The position numbers and the translations under genes were made by a program. The notes below the pieces were generated by a model, which ran no database searches, was not told the origin of the DNA, and worked only from the letters and a program-made list of their open reading frames with translations. A DNA stretch of 64,000 nt, from assembly GCA_050953105.1 (NCBI GenBank), contig JBMNMA010000009.1, forward strand, positions 1 through 64,000, given 5' to 3'. Position 1 is the first letter of the stretch. Each line of letters starts with the position of its first letter. This DNA is from UBA1206 sp050953105. GTDB lineage: Bacteria > Bacillota > Clostridia > Oscillospirales > CAG-382. Positions 45,691-53,829 of the stretch are shown here, in pieces.

Positions 45691-46128
45691 ATGGCAGAAT
45701 TGAAAACCAAGGAACACGACAGTGATGTTTTTGAGTTTATTAAAACCTTTGCGAATAACGATCAAAAGCGGGATGACAGTTTTGAACTGGTACAGTTAAT
45801 GCAAAAAGTTACAGGATATCCGCCCAAGATGTGGGGTTCTTCTATGATCGGGTTCGGGAAATACCATTATAAATCCGACCGTAGCAGTCAGGAGGGTGAT
45901 TGGCCTCTGGTAGGCTTTTCGCCACGCAAAGCAGCGATATCCTTATACGTTTATTCGGGTTTGCCGGAACATGAGTATTTGCTAAAAGACCTGGGTAAGT
46001 TTACAATGGGTAAAGCCTGTATTTATATAAAGCGGCTTTCTGATATAAACACAGAAGCACTTGAAAGGCTTATTACTCAAACTTTTTCATTTCTTGAAAA
46101 TAAATACGGACGATATAGTGATATATAA
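45691..46128 (+). CDS. DUF1801 (YdhG-like) protein
   Basis: ATG 45691 (MAELKTKEHDSDVFEFIKTF) begins a complete 145-residue DUF1801 domain: GYPPKMWGSSMIGFGKYHYK, WPLVGFSPRKAAISLYVYSG and LGKFTMGKACIYIKRLSDI. The function is unknown; the fold is thought to bind a small ligand, with relatives of frataxin-like shape. The IS21 fragment directly abuts the start codon and has removed any native promoter and ribosome site. Translation may depend on the upstream istA frame, giving a fusion protein. A second DUF1801 gene follows at 46223. Confidence 0.85.
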   Translation: MAELKTKEHDSDVFEFIKTFANNDQKRDDSFELVQLMQKVTGYPPKMWGSSMIGFGKYHYKSDRSSQEGDWPLVGFSPRKAAISLYVYSGLPEHEYLLKDLGKFTMGKACIYIKRLSDINTEALERLITQTFSFLENKYGRYSDI

Positions 46129-46222
46129 AGGAATTACCATCCCGTTTCATATCTGTTAGCTTTCCTCTCATAACACAAATACTCATATAGCATTTTTTTA
46201 AAAATAAGGAGGAGTAAAATTT

Positions 46223-46639
46223 ATGTGGAAATGCACTTTATGCGGTAGCGAGTTCCCAAACCCACAGCCTGATCATTTTTGCAATAAACCAAACTGCATT
46301 GACGATTATATAGCCGCACAGCCTGTAAACGTGCGTCCCTTGTTGCAAAAAATCCGTGAGATAATTCACGCCGCCGCCCCCGAAGCAATTGAAAAAATTT
46401 CGTGGCGAATGCCTACGTTCTGGCAGGGTGAAAACCTTATCCACTTTGCGGCGTTCAAAAACCATATAGGGTTGTATCCCGGCGGTGAAGCCACAACAAA
46501 GTTTGCCGAAAGGCTAACAGGATATAAAACCAGCAAAGGAGCCATTCAGCTACCCTTTGACAAGCCGATAGATAAAGAACTCATAACCGACATTGTTAAG
46601 TGGAGATTACAACAAGCGACAAAAAGCGACACTTTGTAA
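46223..46639 (+). CDS. DUF1801 protein with N-terminal zinc ribbon
   Basis: The 138-residue protein has an N-terminal ribbon (CTLCGSEF ... HFCNKPNC) and a DUF1801 domain (IHAAAPEAIEKISWRMPTFW, LIHFAAFKNHIGLYPGG, GAIQLPFDKPID). AAGGAGGAG lies 8 bases before ATG 46223. It neighbours another DUF1801 gene of a different subtype. No biochemical function is known. Confidence 0.87.
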   Translation: MWKCTLCGSEFPNPQPDHFCNKPNCIDDYIAAQPVNVRPLLQKIREIIHAAAPEAIEKISWRMPTFWQGENLIHFAAFKNHIGLYPGGEATTKFAERLTGYKTSKGAIQLPFDKPIDKELITDIVKWRLQQATKSDTL

Positions 46640-46671
46640 CTAACGATCGTGTTTATATTCAGGTATGAAAA

Positions 46672-47373
46672 ATGGAACATAAAATAATAAGGCTTAAAAT
46701 CACGGCATCATTGGGCGACACATCAAACACGGTTTATCCCACGCTTTTGTGGGATGACAGTAATATCGTACTTGTGGACTGCGGTTTTACAGGTTCACTC
46801 CCGTCAATCGAACAGCAGCTTCATTTACACGGTTTGTCGGTAAACAGGCTTACCGGTTTGGTTTTGACACATCATGACCATGACCATATGGGGGCAGCAG
46901 CCGCTTTGAAAAGGTTAAATCCTAACATAAAGATATATGCCTCCCAGCAAGAAGCACCCTATATTTCGGCGCAGGAAAAGCCGCTTCGTCTAAAGCAGGC
47001 GGAGGAGCTTCAAAAAAGACTGCCGCCTGATCAACAGGACTTCGGCAGGGCATTTTGTGAAATGCTGCGCCAGGTGGAGCCGGTTTTTGTGGACGAATTT
47101 CTGCATGACGGTGAAAGGTTTAACTGGTGCGGCGGATGCCGTATTATTGCCACACCCGGACATACCCCCGGACATATTTCGCTATATATAGAGAACGACT
47201 CTATAATTATTACCGGCGATGCCCTGGCTTTGGAGGATGGTCGTCCGGTGATTGCAAACCCGCAGTTTACGCTGGATTTAAAACAGGCTGAAATATCAAT
47301 GAATAAGCTGCTGTCGCTAAAAGCTAATGCCTATTATTGCTATCATGGCGGCGTGTATGCTAACGCAAACTGA
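46672..47373 (+). CDS. Metallo-beta-lactamase-fold hydrolase
   Basis: The 233-residue MBL-fold enzyme has the two-metal motif H67-H68-D69-H70-D71-H72, a third ligand in TPGHTPGHIS and the Asp of TGDALALEDG. The conserved last histidine is probably in YYCYHGG. It belongs to the small soluble hydrolases of the glyoxalase-II-like type; the substrate is unknown. The start at 46672 lacks a strong ribosome site and lies 32 bases after the previous gene, so translation may be coupled. Confidence 0.88.
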   Translation: MEHKIIRLKITASLGDTSNTVYPTLLWDDSNIVLVDCGFTGSLPSIEQQLHLHGLSVNRLTGLVLTHHDHDHMGAAAALKRLNPNIKIYASQQEAPYISAQEKPLRLKQAEELQKRLPPDQQDFGRAFCEMLRQVEPVFVDEFLHDGERFNWCGGCRIIATPGHTPGHISLYIENDSIIITGDALALEDGRPVIANPQFTLDLKQAEISMNKLLSLKANAYYCYHGGVYANAN

Positions 47374-47418
47374 TTAGTAAAAAGCACCTTGCGGAATGAT
47401 TTTAAGGAGGTTTATAAA

Positions 47419-47538
47419 ATGCAGTATGGACAAATTCCGGCTGATTTGAGATTTATCTCAAACCAGCCGGTTTTTGATTTTTCTATTCATTATTGCATTA
47501 AAACATACTTTCACAGGGAACATAACAATAAGGCTTGA
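47419..47538 (+). CDS. Small open frame with an internal terminator hairpin (possible leader peptide)
   Basis: A very strong AAGGAGGT site lies 7 bases before ATG 47419. The frame (MQYGQIPADLRFISNQPVFD ..., 39 residues) contains the hairpin CCGGCTG...CAGCCGG (47437-47470) followed by TTTTT. Either this is a leader peptide whose translation competes with termination, or a decayed gene start. The sequence has no recognised domain. Confidence 0.35.
   Translation: MQYGQIPADLRFISNQPVFDFSIHYCIKTYFHREHNNKA
47437..47476 (+). terminator. Terminator hairpin
   Basis: The arms CCGGCTG-A-TTTGAGA and TCTCAAA-C-CAGCCGG surround TTTA, followed by TTTTTG. It ends the MBL gene unit and lies inside the small frame at 47419. 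Confidence 0.85.
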
Positions 47539-47584
47539 AACATTACCAGCGTGATAGCAAAAAAAATAATTAAAATAACAAAAA

Positions 47585-47627
47585 TGTTGTTAAAACAACA
47601 TACCAAGAGAATTTATTATTTTATAAT
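47585..47627 (+). promoter_or_regulatory. Crp/Fnr-type operator and promoter of the DUF438 gene
   Basis: The perfect palindrome TGTTGTT-AA-AACAACA lies at 47585-47600 and TATAAT at 47622-47627. The palindrome centre is 34.5 bases from the last base of the -10 box, about -41.5 from the expected start, which is the class II activator position. The 49892 site has the same core and the same spacing. Confidence 0.8.
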
Positions 47628-47659
47628 AACGTTGTAATTAAAAACAGGAGGCGAATATC

Positions 47660-49171
47660 ATGGCAAAAAAGATAGATTTAAACAAGAGCGTATATGAGCT
47701 TACAAGGGAATACCCCGAACTGATTGATATCATGGCAGGTCTTGGTTTTACCGAAATAACCAAGAAAGCAATGTTAAATTCAGTCGGAAAGCTGATGACA
47801 ATTCCAAAGGGAGCCAAAATGAAAAATATCTCCATGATGGACGTCGTCACAACGCTTATGTCAAACGGATTTGAATTGGAAGGTAAAATGCCGACAATAG
47901 CCCATGAAGAAAAAACGCTTCAACCCGCTTTGTCGGAAAACAAGTCAGAAAGCCGCAAGGAATTGCTGAAAGGGTATTTGAAAAGACTGGGAGCAGGAGA
48001 GGATCTTGAAAGCGTTAGGGCTGATTTCGTTAAGAATTTCAGTGATGTTGAGGCATCCGAAATTATGAATGCCGAGCAGGAGCTGTTAAAAGAAGGCACT
48101 CCATTAACGGAAGTCCAAAGGCTATGCGATGTCCATTCTGCCCTGTTTCACGGTGCAACAACCGAGGAAAGAATTGCGAATGCGGAAAAGGCGGTTGAAG
48201 ATTCCGTTATCCGTCAGAAGATTGCGGCAGAGCTGGCAAAGCGTGATTCTTTCCCCAAAGCCGATTATTCGGACAAAAATGTCAATGCTGCCCGGCTGGC
48301 GGCCATTCCCGGTCATCCCCTTTACACCTTTACAAAAGAAAATGAAGCGTTAGCTTTATTACTTGCTCAATTTCGTGCCGACAGGGACGAGAGCTTGTTG
48401 GAAAAGTTCCGTGATGTGTCCATTCACTATGCCAAGAAGGGGGATCTGCTGTATCCGCATTTAAAGGTTAAATACGGAGTTTCCGGACCGTCTGATGTTA
48501 TGTGGACGGTGGATGATGAAATCCGTGACGAGCTGGGTGCCCTTGCTAAAGAGGAAAACCACAGTGAGGAATGGAACACCCGTCTTGACGCAGTTTTGAA
48601 ACGTGCAGAGGAAATGATTTACAAAGAACAAAACATTCTATTTCCAATATGCGCCGTTAATTTCACCGATAATGAGTGGTATGCAATATATCACGATTCG
48701 AAAGATTATGCAAAGTGCTTTGATGTTGTAAACGAAGAATGGAAAGAAGCCGAAGAAGGATATACCAAAAAGATTATCCCCGTCGACGGAGAAATCGTAA
48801 TGCCCGGCGGACACATGACAATAGAACAGCTTACAGCCATGTTAAACACAATCCCGATAGAAATCAGTTTCATTGACGTAAACAACATTAACCGGTTCTT
48901 TAATGAAGGGCCGAAGGTATTCAAGCGTCCCGGTATGGCAATTGACCGTGAAGTGTTTTCCTGCCATCCGCCAAAGATAGAGCCGATAGTAAGAAGCATT
49001 ATTGACGATTTTCGTAACAACAGACGGGACAGCGTTCCGGTCTGGATGGAAAAGAACGGAAGAACCATGCTTGTTACCTACATGGCGGTCAGAGATAAAA
49101 ATAATAATTATCTCGGAACACTTGAAACGGTTCAGGACATGGAGTTTGCAAAAGAACACTTTAAGGCATAA
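47660..49171 (+). CDS. DUF438 protein: DUF1858, hemerythrin-like and PAS domains
   Basis: The 503-residue protein reads in order: DUF1858-like N-terminus (SVYELTREYPELIDIMAGLG), a DUF438 block (ELLKGYLKRLGAGEDLESVR), a hemerythrin-like four-helix part (GHPLYTFTKENEALALLLAQ ... SIHYAKKGDLLYPHLKVKYG ... ILFPICAV), and a C-terminal PAS-like domain (IPIEISFIDVNNINRFFNEG). Such proteins are thought to sense or handle NO or oxygen at a diiron site in anaerobes. ACAGGAGG precedes ATG 47660. The promoter carries a Crp/Fnr palindrome shared with the downstream divergent locus. Confidence 0.88.
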   Translation: MAKKIDLNKSVYELTREYPELIDIMAGLGFTEITKKAMLNSVGKLMTIPKGAKMKNISMMDVVTTLMSNGFELEGKMPTIAHEEKTLQPALSENKSESRKELLKGYLKRLGAGEDLESVRADFVKNFSDVEASEIMNAEQELLKEGTPLTEVQRLCDVHSALFHGATTEERIANAEKAVEDSVIRQKIAAELAKRDSFPKADYSDKNVNAARLAAIPGHPLYTFTKENEALALLLAQFRADRDESLLEKFRDVSIHYAKKGDLLYPHLKVKYGVSGPSDVMWTVDDEIRDELGALAKEENHSEEWNTRLDAVLKRAEEMIYKEQNILFPICAVNFTDNEWYAIYHDSKDYAKCFDVVNEEWKEAEEGYTKKIIPVDGEIVMPGGHMTIEQLTAMLNTIPIEISFIDVNNINRFFNEGPKVFKRPGMAIDREVFSCHPPKIEPIVRSIIDDFRNNRRDSVPVWMEKNGRTMLVTYMAVRDKNNNYLGTLETVQDMEFAKEHFKA

Positions 49172-49173
49172 AA

Positions 49174-49207
49174 CAAAAGCCGGCCTGTTATTTCAAGCCG
49201 GTCTTTG
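49174..49207 (+). terminator. Terminator between the DUF438 and crp/fnr genes
   Basis: AAAGCCGGC and GCCGGTCTTT pair with one bulge. It lies between converging genes and may serve both. Confidence 0.65.
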
Positions 49208-49224
49208 AAAAAGTGTTATCTAAT

Positions 49225-49878
49225 TTAATTTAACGTAAACTCGTTCTTTTTAAAAGCAATAAGGCCTTCCTTTTGCATTTTGCTAAGCTCGTTTGACATG
49301 GCACTTCTGTCCACACCCAGGTAATCCGCAAGCTGCTGGCGGTCAAATGGAATGGTAAAGTGGGTGCTCCCGTTAATCATAGCCTGTTCGGATAAGTAGG
49401 AAAGCAGGCGTTCCCGCAAGGTTTTCGGAGCCGTGTGCATCATCCGGCTGGTAAGATTCAAACTCTTGTGAGCGGATATGCTTAGCAGGTTATGAATCAG
49501 CCTGTGATGAAAACCGCAGCTGTGGTGGCAGGTGGTAAGCAGATTCCTGAAGTCAAGGAAAAGAATAACCGAATCCTCTGCCGCTACCACATCGCTTGTT
49601 AGCTCTTTGCCGGGAATGGCGGCATAGTTTTCCGCAAAAATCTCCCCTTTTTTTATATGTCCGAAAATATTGCTGCTGCCCCAGTAGAAGTTCACTATAA
49701 TGTTCACGCTTCCCGATTCCACAAGACCGAATTCGTGAACGATTTGGCCGGCACGGAAAATGGTTTCATTCTTCCGGTAGCTCTTTTCTCTGGCACCCAG
49801 GCAGGAAAGGACATGGGCAATTTCGTTTTCCTTTATCCCATGGAATAGGGGTGTATTTGATAAGAAAAAATAATTCAT
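49225..49878 (-). CDS. Crp/Fnr-family transcriptional regulator
   Basis: The 217-residue protein has a cyclic-nucleotide-like sensor domain (residues about 10-120), a dimer helix and a C-terminal Crp-type helix-turn-helix (FDRQQLADYLGVDRSAMSNELSKMQKEG). The N-terminal four-Cys cluster of E. coli FNR is absent; cysteines occur singly (SCLG) and as TTCHHSCGFHH. It probably senses a redox signal or NO by other means, perhaps haem. AAAGGTG precedes ATG 49878. Its own start lies 13 bases from the palindrome at 49892, implying autorepression. Confidence 0.92.
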   Translation of the reverse strand: MNYFFLSNTPLFHGIKENEIAHVLSCLGAREKSYRKNETIFRAGQIVHEFGLVESGSVNIIVNFYWGSSNIFGHIKKGEIFAENYAAIPGKELTSDVVAAEDSVILFLDFRNLLTTCHHSCGFHHRLIHNLLSISAHKSLNLTSRMMHTAPKTLRERLLSYLSEQAMINGSTHFTIPFDRQQLADYLGVDRSAMSNELSKMQKEGLIAFKKNEFTLN

Positions 49879-49891
49879 TTTTCACCTTTTC

Positions 49892-49933
49892 GTTGTTATA
49901 ACAACATATTTGTTAATCTCATTATATTATAAT
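49892..49933 (+). promoter_or_regulatory. Crp/Fnr operator and promoter of the DUF1858-cupin-ferredoxin unit
   Basis: The palindrome GTTGTT-AT-AACAAC lies at 49892-49905 and TATAAT at 49928-49933. The centre-to-box distance is 34.5 bases, equal to the site before the DUF438 gene. The same palindrome overlaps the start region of the divergent crp/fnr gene. Confidence 0.8.
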
Positions 49934-49966
49934 ATTTTCAGAAAGTCAAGAAACAGGAGGGAAATT

Positions 49967-50182
49967 ATGAAAAATACCTTTGTAAACGGAAAAACTTTAA
50001 TCGGTGAAATCGTAAAGAAATATCCTGAATCGGTGGAAATTTTGCTTGGCATTGGAATGCACTGTCTCGGATGCCCCGCATCACAGGCAGAATCGCTTGA
50101 AGATGCCTGCGCTGTTCACGGAAAAGAAGTTCAGCCGGTTATTGATGCACTCAATGAAAAAATTGCCGAAACCAGGCAGTAA
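49967..50182 (+). CDS. DUF1858 small redox-type protein
   Basis: The 71-residue single-domain protein has the DUF1858 pattern (LIGEIVKKYPESVEILLGIG, MHCLGCPASQAESLEDAC). The CLGC pair is typical of proteins found near hydroxylamine reductase and NO-stress genes, where it probably binds a metal or forms a disulfide. AGGAGGG precedes ATG 49967; longer starts lack a site. It heads the operon activated by the adjacent Crp/Fnr protein. Confidence 0.9.
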   Translation: MKNTFVNGKTLIGEIVKKYPESVEILLGIGMHCLGCPASQAESLEDACAVHGKEVQPVIDALNEKIAETRQ

Positions 50183-50224
50183 TAATTATGAGAGTGTTTC
50201 ACTCGGTTTAGAAAGTGTGAGTTT

Positions 50225-50878
50225 ATGAAAGAAATTGTCGGTAAAGTGTTTTCCATAGCAGAAGAAAACAAGCCGTTAACGGGATGCACTATCTCAAAAT
50301 CAATTTACGACGGGGAAAACTATATTGCGTATTTTTCCCTGGCACCCGGGACGGACATAAGCGCAGAGATATTTCCTTATCACAAGCTGATAATTGTTGC
50401 AGACGGAATTCTTGAAGTCTATGGAAAGAATGATAATCATAAAAAACTAAATGCCGGAGAAGGCATATTAACACCGACAGATTTGCCGGTAGGCATGCGG
50501 ACAACTGAAAGCACCGTCTATACGGAAATCTCGGTTAATAAGGAGGATTATATGAATAACGCAATTAAAGCCGGAGAAGTATTCAAACTGGCAGAGCTTG
50601 TTCCTTATCAGGACGGTAAGATCATAAACATGGATGTGGTGCACAACCAAAAGATGAAATTTGTTGTAATGTCCTTTGATAAAGGAACCGGACTTTCTGA
50701 GCATGCGGCTCCCGGAGAAGCACTCATCTTTGCTTTGGATGGGGAAGGGGTAATCGGATACGAAGGAAAAGAGCATAAGATTAAGGCCGGTGAAAATTTT
50801 CACTTTGCAAAAGGCGGACTTCATTTCGTCAAAGCAACCGAAAAATTTAAAATGGCGCTTCTGCTAACGCTGGAGTGA
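50225..50878 (+). CDS. Bicupin protein
   Basis: The 217-residue protein has two cupin repeats. The first (IAYFSLAPGTDISAEIFPYH ... GILTPTDLPVG) has few metal ligands. The second is more canonical: GTGLSEHAAPGEALIFALDGEG and GENFHFAKGGLHFVKATEKF, with His residues for a metal. Members act as sensors or small-molecule isomerases; no substrate is evident. Co-transcribed with DUF1858 and the ferredoxin. A weak ribosome site is seen (GTGTGAG); translation may be coupled. Confidence 0.85.
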   Translation: MKEIVGKVFSIAEENKPLTGCTISKSIYDGENYIAYFSLAPGTDISAEIFPYHKLIIVADGILEVYGKNDNHKKLNAGEGILTPTDLPVGMRTTESTVYTEISVNKEDYMNNAIKAGEVFKLAELVPYQDGKIINMDVVHNQKMKFVVMSFDKGTGLSEHAAPGEALIFALDGEGVIGYEGKEHKIKAGENFHFAKGGLHFVKATEKFKMALLLTLE

Positions 50879-50907
50879 TTAAGATAGCGTAAAGTGAGGG
50901 TTTTAAT

Positions 50908-51093
50908 ATGAAATACAAAGTAAACGAAAACTGCATAGGATGCGGACTGTGCGCAGGCATGTGCCCGGAAGTGTTTTCCATGACCGACGAAGGCCTTGCC
51001 ATAGCCATAGACGAAGATGTTCCGGAAGATGCTCTGGATTCCGCCGCTGAAGCAATGGACAGCTGTCCCGTAGGCGCCATTGAAGAGAAATAA
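50908..51093 (+). CDS. 4Fe-4S ferredoxin
   Basis: The 61-residue protein has CIGCGLCAGMCP (C9, C12, C15, C19) and a late C53-P. This is the pattern of single-cluster clostridial ferredoxins, with C9, C12, C15 and C53 the likely cluster ligands. The middle is very acidic. It is an electron carrier, here the last gene of the Crp/Fnr-controlled unit. The gene ends 24 bases before a perfect terminator. Confidence 0.93.
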   Translation: MKYKVNENCIGCGLCAGMCPEVFSMTDEGLAIAIDEDVPEDALDSAAEAMDSCPVGAIEEK

Positions 51094-51116
51094 AGTATAA
51101 TAAAATTATAAAAACG

Positions 51117-51164
51117 TAAAACCGGCCGGTTGAGGGCTTATCTCAACCGGCCGGTTTTGATTTT
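51117..51164 (+). terminator. Perfect operon terminator
   Basis: The arms AAAACCGGCCGGTTGAG and CTCAACCGGCCGGTTTT flank GGCTTAT. It is symmetrical and probably works in both directions. Confidence 0.92.
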
Positions 51165-51260
51165 GTTTTTAACTTACATTCACAACAACTGCACCACAAA
51201 TGCTGTTTTCAAGTGTATTAAACGCAAATGTCAAATTTTTAATTGTTTTTAACTTTTTTG

Positions 51261-51289
51261 TTGATATACAGGGGGATATTGTGTATAAT
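51261..51289 (+). promoter_or_regulatory. Promoter before the SMI1-like gene
   Basis: TTGATA (51261-51266), 17 bases, TATAAT (51284-51289). Confidence 0.65.
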
Positions 51290-51362
51290 TTATTACAGTA
51301 TAAAAACAGTTGTTTGTCGGGGTAAAAGCTGTTTTAAAAATTAAAAAATAATATAGGCATAA

Positions 51363-51668
51363 TTGGGGGATGAAATAGATATTTTAAAAGCAGCAGAGTT
51401 TCTTGAAAATAAAGGCATTTCATTTGAAATATGTAAAAATGAAATGACAAAGGTCCCTAAACTTATACCGATATATTCACATAGATATATTCCGTCAGAA
51501 CCGCAAGAAGCGGGGAACCCCGTCTTTTCAGTGCATCAAACCGACATTATATATTATGGTGAAAATTTGCTGTCATATTTGCAGGTAGAGTTTAATGCAA
51601 AAAAATATTCGGATATAAAATCAGACTCTATAAGGCATATAAACTTTTGGTCAGAGTTAGTCATATAG
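51363..51668 (+). CDS. SMI1/KNR4-like small protein
   Basis: The 101-residue protein includes RYIPSEPQEAGNPVFSVHQT and DIIYYGENLLSYLQVEF, a pattern I associate with SMI1/KNR4-superfamily proteins, many of which are immunity proteins. The only start is TTG 51363, with a GGGGGAT-like purine run that lies inside the first codons rather than ahead of them. The gene may have lost its first codons. A consensus promoter lies 74 bases upstream. No toxin gene is adjacent. Confidence 0.55.
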   Translation: MGDEIDILKAAEFLENKGISFEICKNEMTKVPKLIPIYSHRYIPSEPQEAGNPVFSVHQTDIIYYGENLLSYLQVEFNAKKYSDIKSDSIRHINFWSELVI

Positions 51669-51769
51669 AATTTATAAAGATAAATGTCAGCATAATTATT
51701 TATAAACATACAAATTTTAGACCACAAAAAAGTGCGACCTTATAAAAATCAAACCATAGGTGTTAAATT

Positions 51770-52588
51770 ATGATTGTTGAAATAGTTCTTTTAATAATTT
51801 CATGCGTTTTCACTTTCCGTTTTTTGAAAAAGTGGTATCAAACGATATTTTTAAAGTGGCCGCCCATAGAAAGTAAGGCTGTTAAATATACACTGAATGT
51901 TCTGCCTTTGATTTCACTTGTTATTTATTTGATTACGCTAAACCTTTTTGCGTCATTTGATGTTGTTGATAACATATTTTACATAGCTTTTTATACACTT
52001 CTGGGTTTTGTATGGCTTAATTTCGGAATGTTTGCTATGGCATTATTTCTCGATATCTCCTGGGTTGACGATGTTGTTAATATGAACAACAAAGCCGCTT
52101 TGCTGTCTATAGCAGGCGGGTTTACCGGGCTGGCGTTAATTTATGCAGGAGCAAATATCGGGGACGGGCCGGGCTGGTGGTGTGTCATATTTGCAGGCGG
52201 TTTAGGTCTTGCCGCATGGGTTATAATAGCTATTATAGTTAACCTTTTTACAAACATATTCGAACGCATTACGGTAGACAGAGATATAAAATGCGGTATA
52301 AGAATCGGCTTTTTCTTTCTTGCAAGCGGCATTATTTTAGCAAGGGCTTCTGCGGGTGACTGGACTTCGTCTAGTATGACAGTAGTCGAGTTTGCTGCCG
52401 GATGGCCTGTGCTGCCGCTGTCGCTGTTAGCGATACTCGTCGAATATTATTTTATCTATAAATCCAAACAGCCGTATAACCGAAATTATGATAACGGAAG
52501 TTCCGGTAATATAGCCGTTTCGGTATTTAGCGGTGTTGTATATACCGCAATAGCAATAATCAGCGTTATACTGATTCCGCTAAATTAA
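51770..52588 (+). CDS. Seven-span membrane protein of the ATP-grasp operon
   Basis: The 272-residue protein has about seven hydrophobic segments. The first is IVEIVLLIISCVFTFRFL; others include YTLNVLPLISLVIYLITLNL, AALLSIAGGFTGLALIYAGA, LGLAAWVIIAIIVNLF and FSGVVYTAIAIISVILIPL. A loop contains GANIGDGPGWW. No family is recognised with confidence. The next gene starts 13-25 bases later, so it likely supplies a membrane partner for the ATP-grasp enzyme. Confidence 0.75.
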   Translation: MIVEIVLLIISCVFTFRFLKKWYQTIFLKWPPIESKAVKYTLNVLPLISLVIYLITLNLFASFDVVDNIFYIAFYTLLGFVWLNFGMFAMALFLDISWVDDVVNMNNKAALLSIAGGFTGLALIYAGANIGDGPGWWCVIFAGGLGLAAWVIIAIIVNLFTNIFERITVDRDIKCGIRIGFFFLASGIILARASAGDWTSSSMTVVEFAAGWPVLPLSLLAILVEYYFIYKSKQPYNRNYDNGSSGNIAVSVFSGVVYTAIAIISVILIPLN

Positions 52589-52613
52589 GACAAAACAGGT
52601 ATTGGACATAAAC

Positions 52614-53828
52614 ATGGAACATAGGATAAAATTCGGATTAATCCCGGAAGATCAATATACCGATTACCGTTACAATGTAATTTTCAATGCATACAAATGG
52701 GATCCCCAGGTGGAAGATCACAACACCGTAGCAAAACAGGTTTTACTTATAGATAAAAGCACAGCAAATCAGCTTGAGGTTTTAGCCGAGCAGTTGTCGG
52801 AAGAAACCATGCAAATGGAAGAGGCAATGATAAAAAATCTGCCGCTTGCAAAGGAGCTGGGCCTGCCGAAGGACATAAGAAAGTCATTATCAAGGCTTGC
52901 CGGTTATAACAGGGAAAGCAACGTTAGGCTTATGCGTTTTGACTTTCACCCCACAACCGCCGGATGGGCTGTGTCCGAAGTTAACAGTGATGTGCCGGGA
53001 GGTATAGCTGAAGCCTCGGTGCTACCCGTTATAGCAAGCAAATATTTTGAAGGCTATGAACCGCGAAAAAATATCGCCGACATCCTGCTAAACGAATTTA
53101 AAAAACTAATAGGCAATAATGGAACGGTTGCCTTTATTCACGCCACATCCTATGCCGATGACCGGCAGGTAATGGAGTTTATAGGCGATTATTTTAAAAA
53201 GAACGGTTTTAATTCTATCATGGCGTCACCGGACCATATTGTCTGGAAAAATAAAAAGGCCATTAGCATTATACAAGGTCAAGAGGGGGAAGTTGACGGT
53301 ATAATCCGTTTCTTTCCGCTTGAATGGTTGGCTAATCTGCCAAAGTCCTGCGACTGGAAAGGTTTCTATGATTGCACCACACCATCCTGCAACCATCCGG
53401 TAGCTATTTTAACCCAACCCAAACGCCTTCCCCTTGTTTGGGACAAATTGAATGTTGATGTTACAACATGGAAAAAACTGCTGCCGCAAACCATAAATCC
53501 CAAATCTGTTGACCCTGATGATGAAAGCTGGATTTTCAAACCGTCTCTCGGACGGGTAGGAGAGGGAATAAGTATTAAAGAAGCGGTGTCTGAAAAAGAA
53601 TTGCGCAGTATCAAAAAATCAGTAAAAAGACACCCGAATAACTGGATTGCTCAACAAAAGTTTATAAGTCAGCCGATTGTTACAAACGATTATCAAACAT
53701 ACCATGTATGTATCGGTGTATTTACAGTCAACGGTAAGAGCGCAGGCTTTTACGGAAGAATCAGCCCTTTTTCCCGCATAGACGGAAGGGCAAAGGATAT
53801 ACCTATTTTAGTTTCAAAGGGAGATTAA
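52614..53828 (+). CDS. Glutathionylspermidine-synthase-like ATP-grasp ligase
   Basis: The 404-residue protein matches the GSP-synthase pre-ATP-grasp family: MRFDFHPTTAGWAVSEVNSD and GGIAEASVLPVIA, then a lid and nucleotide region (DDESWIFKPSLGRVGEGISI, NNWIAQQKFI). Enzymes of this fold join a carboxylate to an amine using ATP, often at peptide ends. The real substrate is unknown. ATG 52614 is preferred over TTG 52602. The gene stops one base before the next ATG (53830), so the pair is translationally coupled. Confidence 0.85.
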   Translation: MEHRIKFGLIPEDQYTDYRYNVIFNAYKWDPQVEDHNTVAKQVLLIDKSTANQLEVLAEQLSEETMQMEEAMIKNLPLAKELGLPKDIRKSLSRLAGYNRESNVRLMRFDFHPTTAGWAVSEVNSDVPGGIAEASVLPVIASKYFEGYEPRKNIADILLNEFKKLIGNNGTVAFIHATSYADDRQVMEFIGDYFKKNGFNSIMASPDHIVWKNKKAISIIQGQEGEVDGIIRFFPLEWLANLPKSCDWKGFYDCTTPSCNHPVAILTQPKRLPLVWDKLNVDVTTWKKLLPQTINPKSVDPDDESWIFKPSLGRVGEGISIKEAVSEKELRSIKKSVKRHPNNWIAQQKFISQPIVTNDYQTYHVCIGVFTVNGKSAGFYGRISPFSRIDGRAKDIPILVSKGD

Positions 53829-53829
53829 A

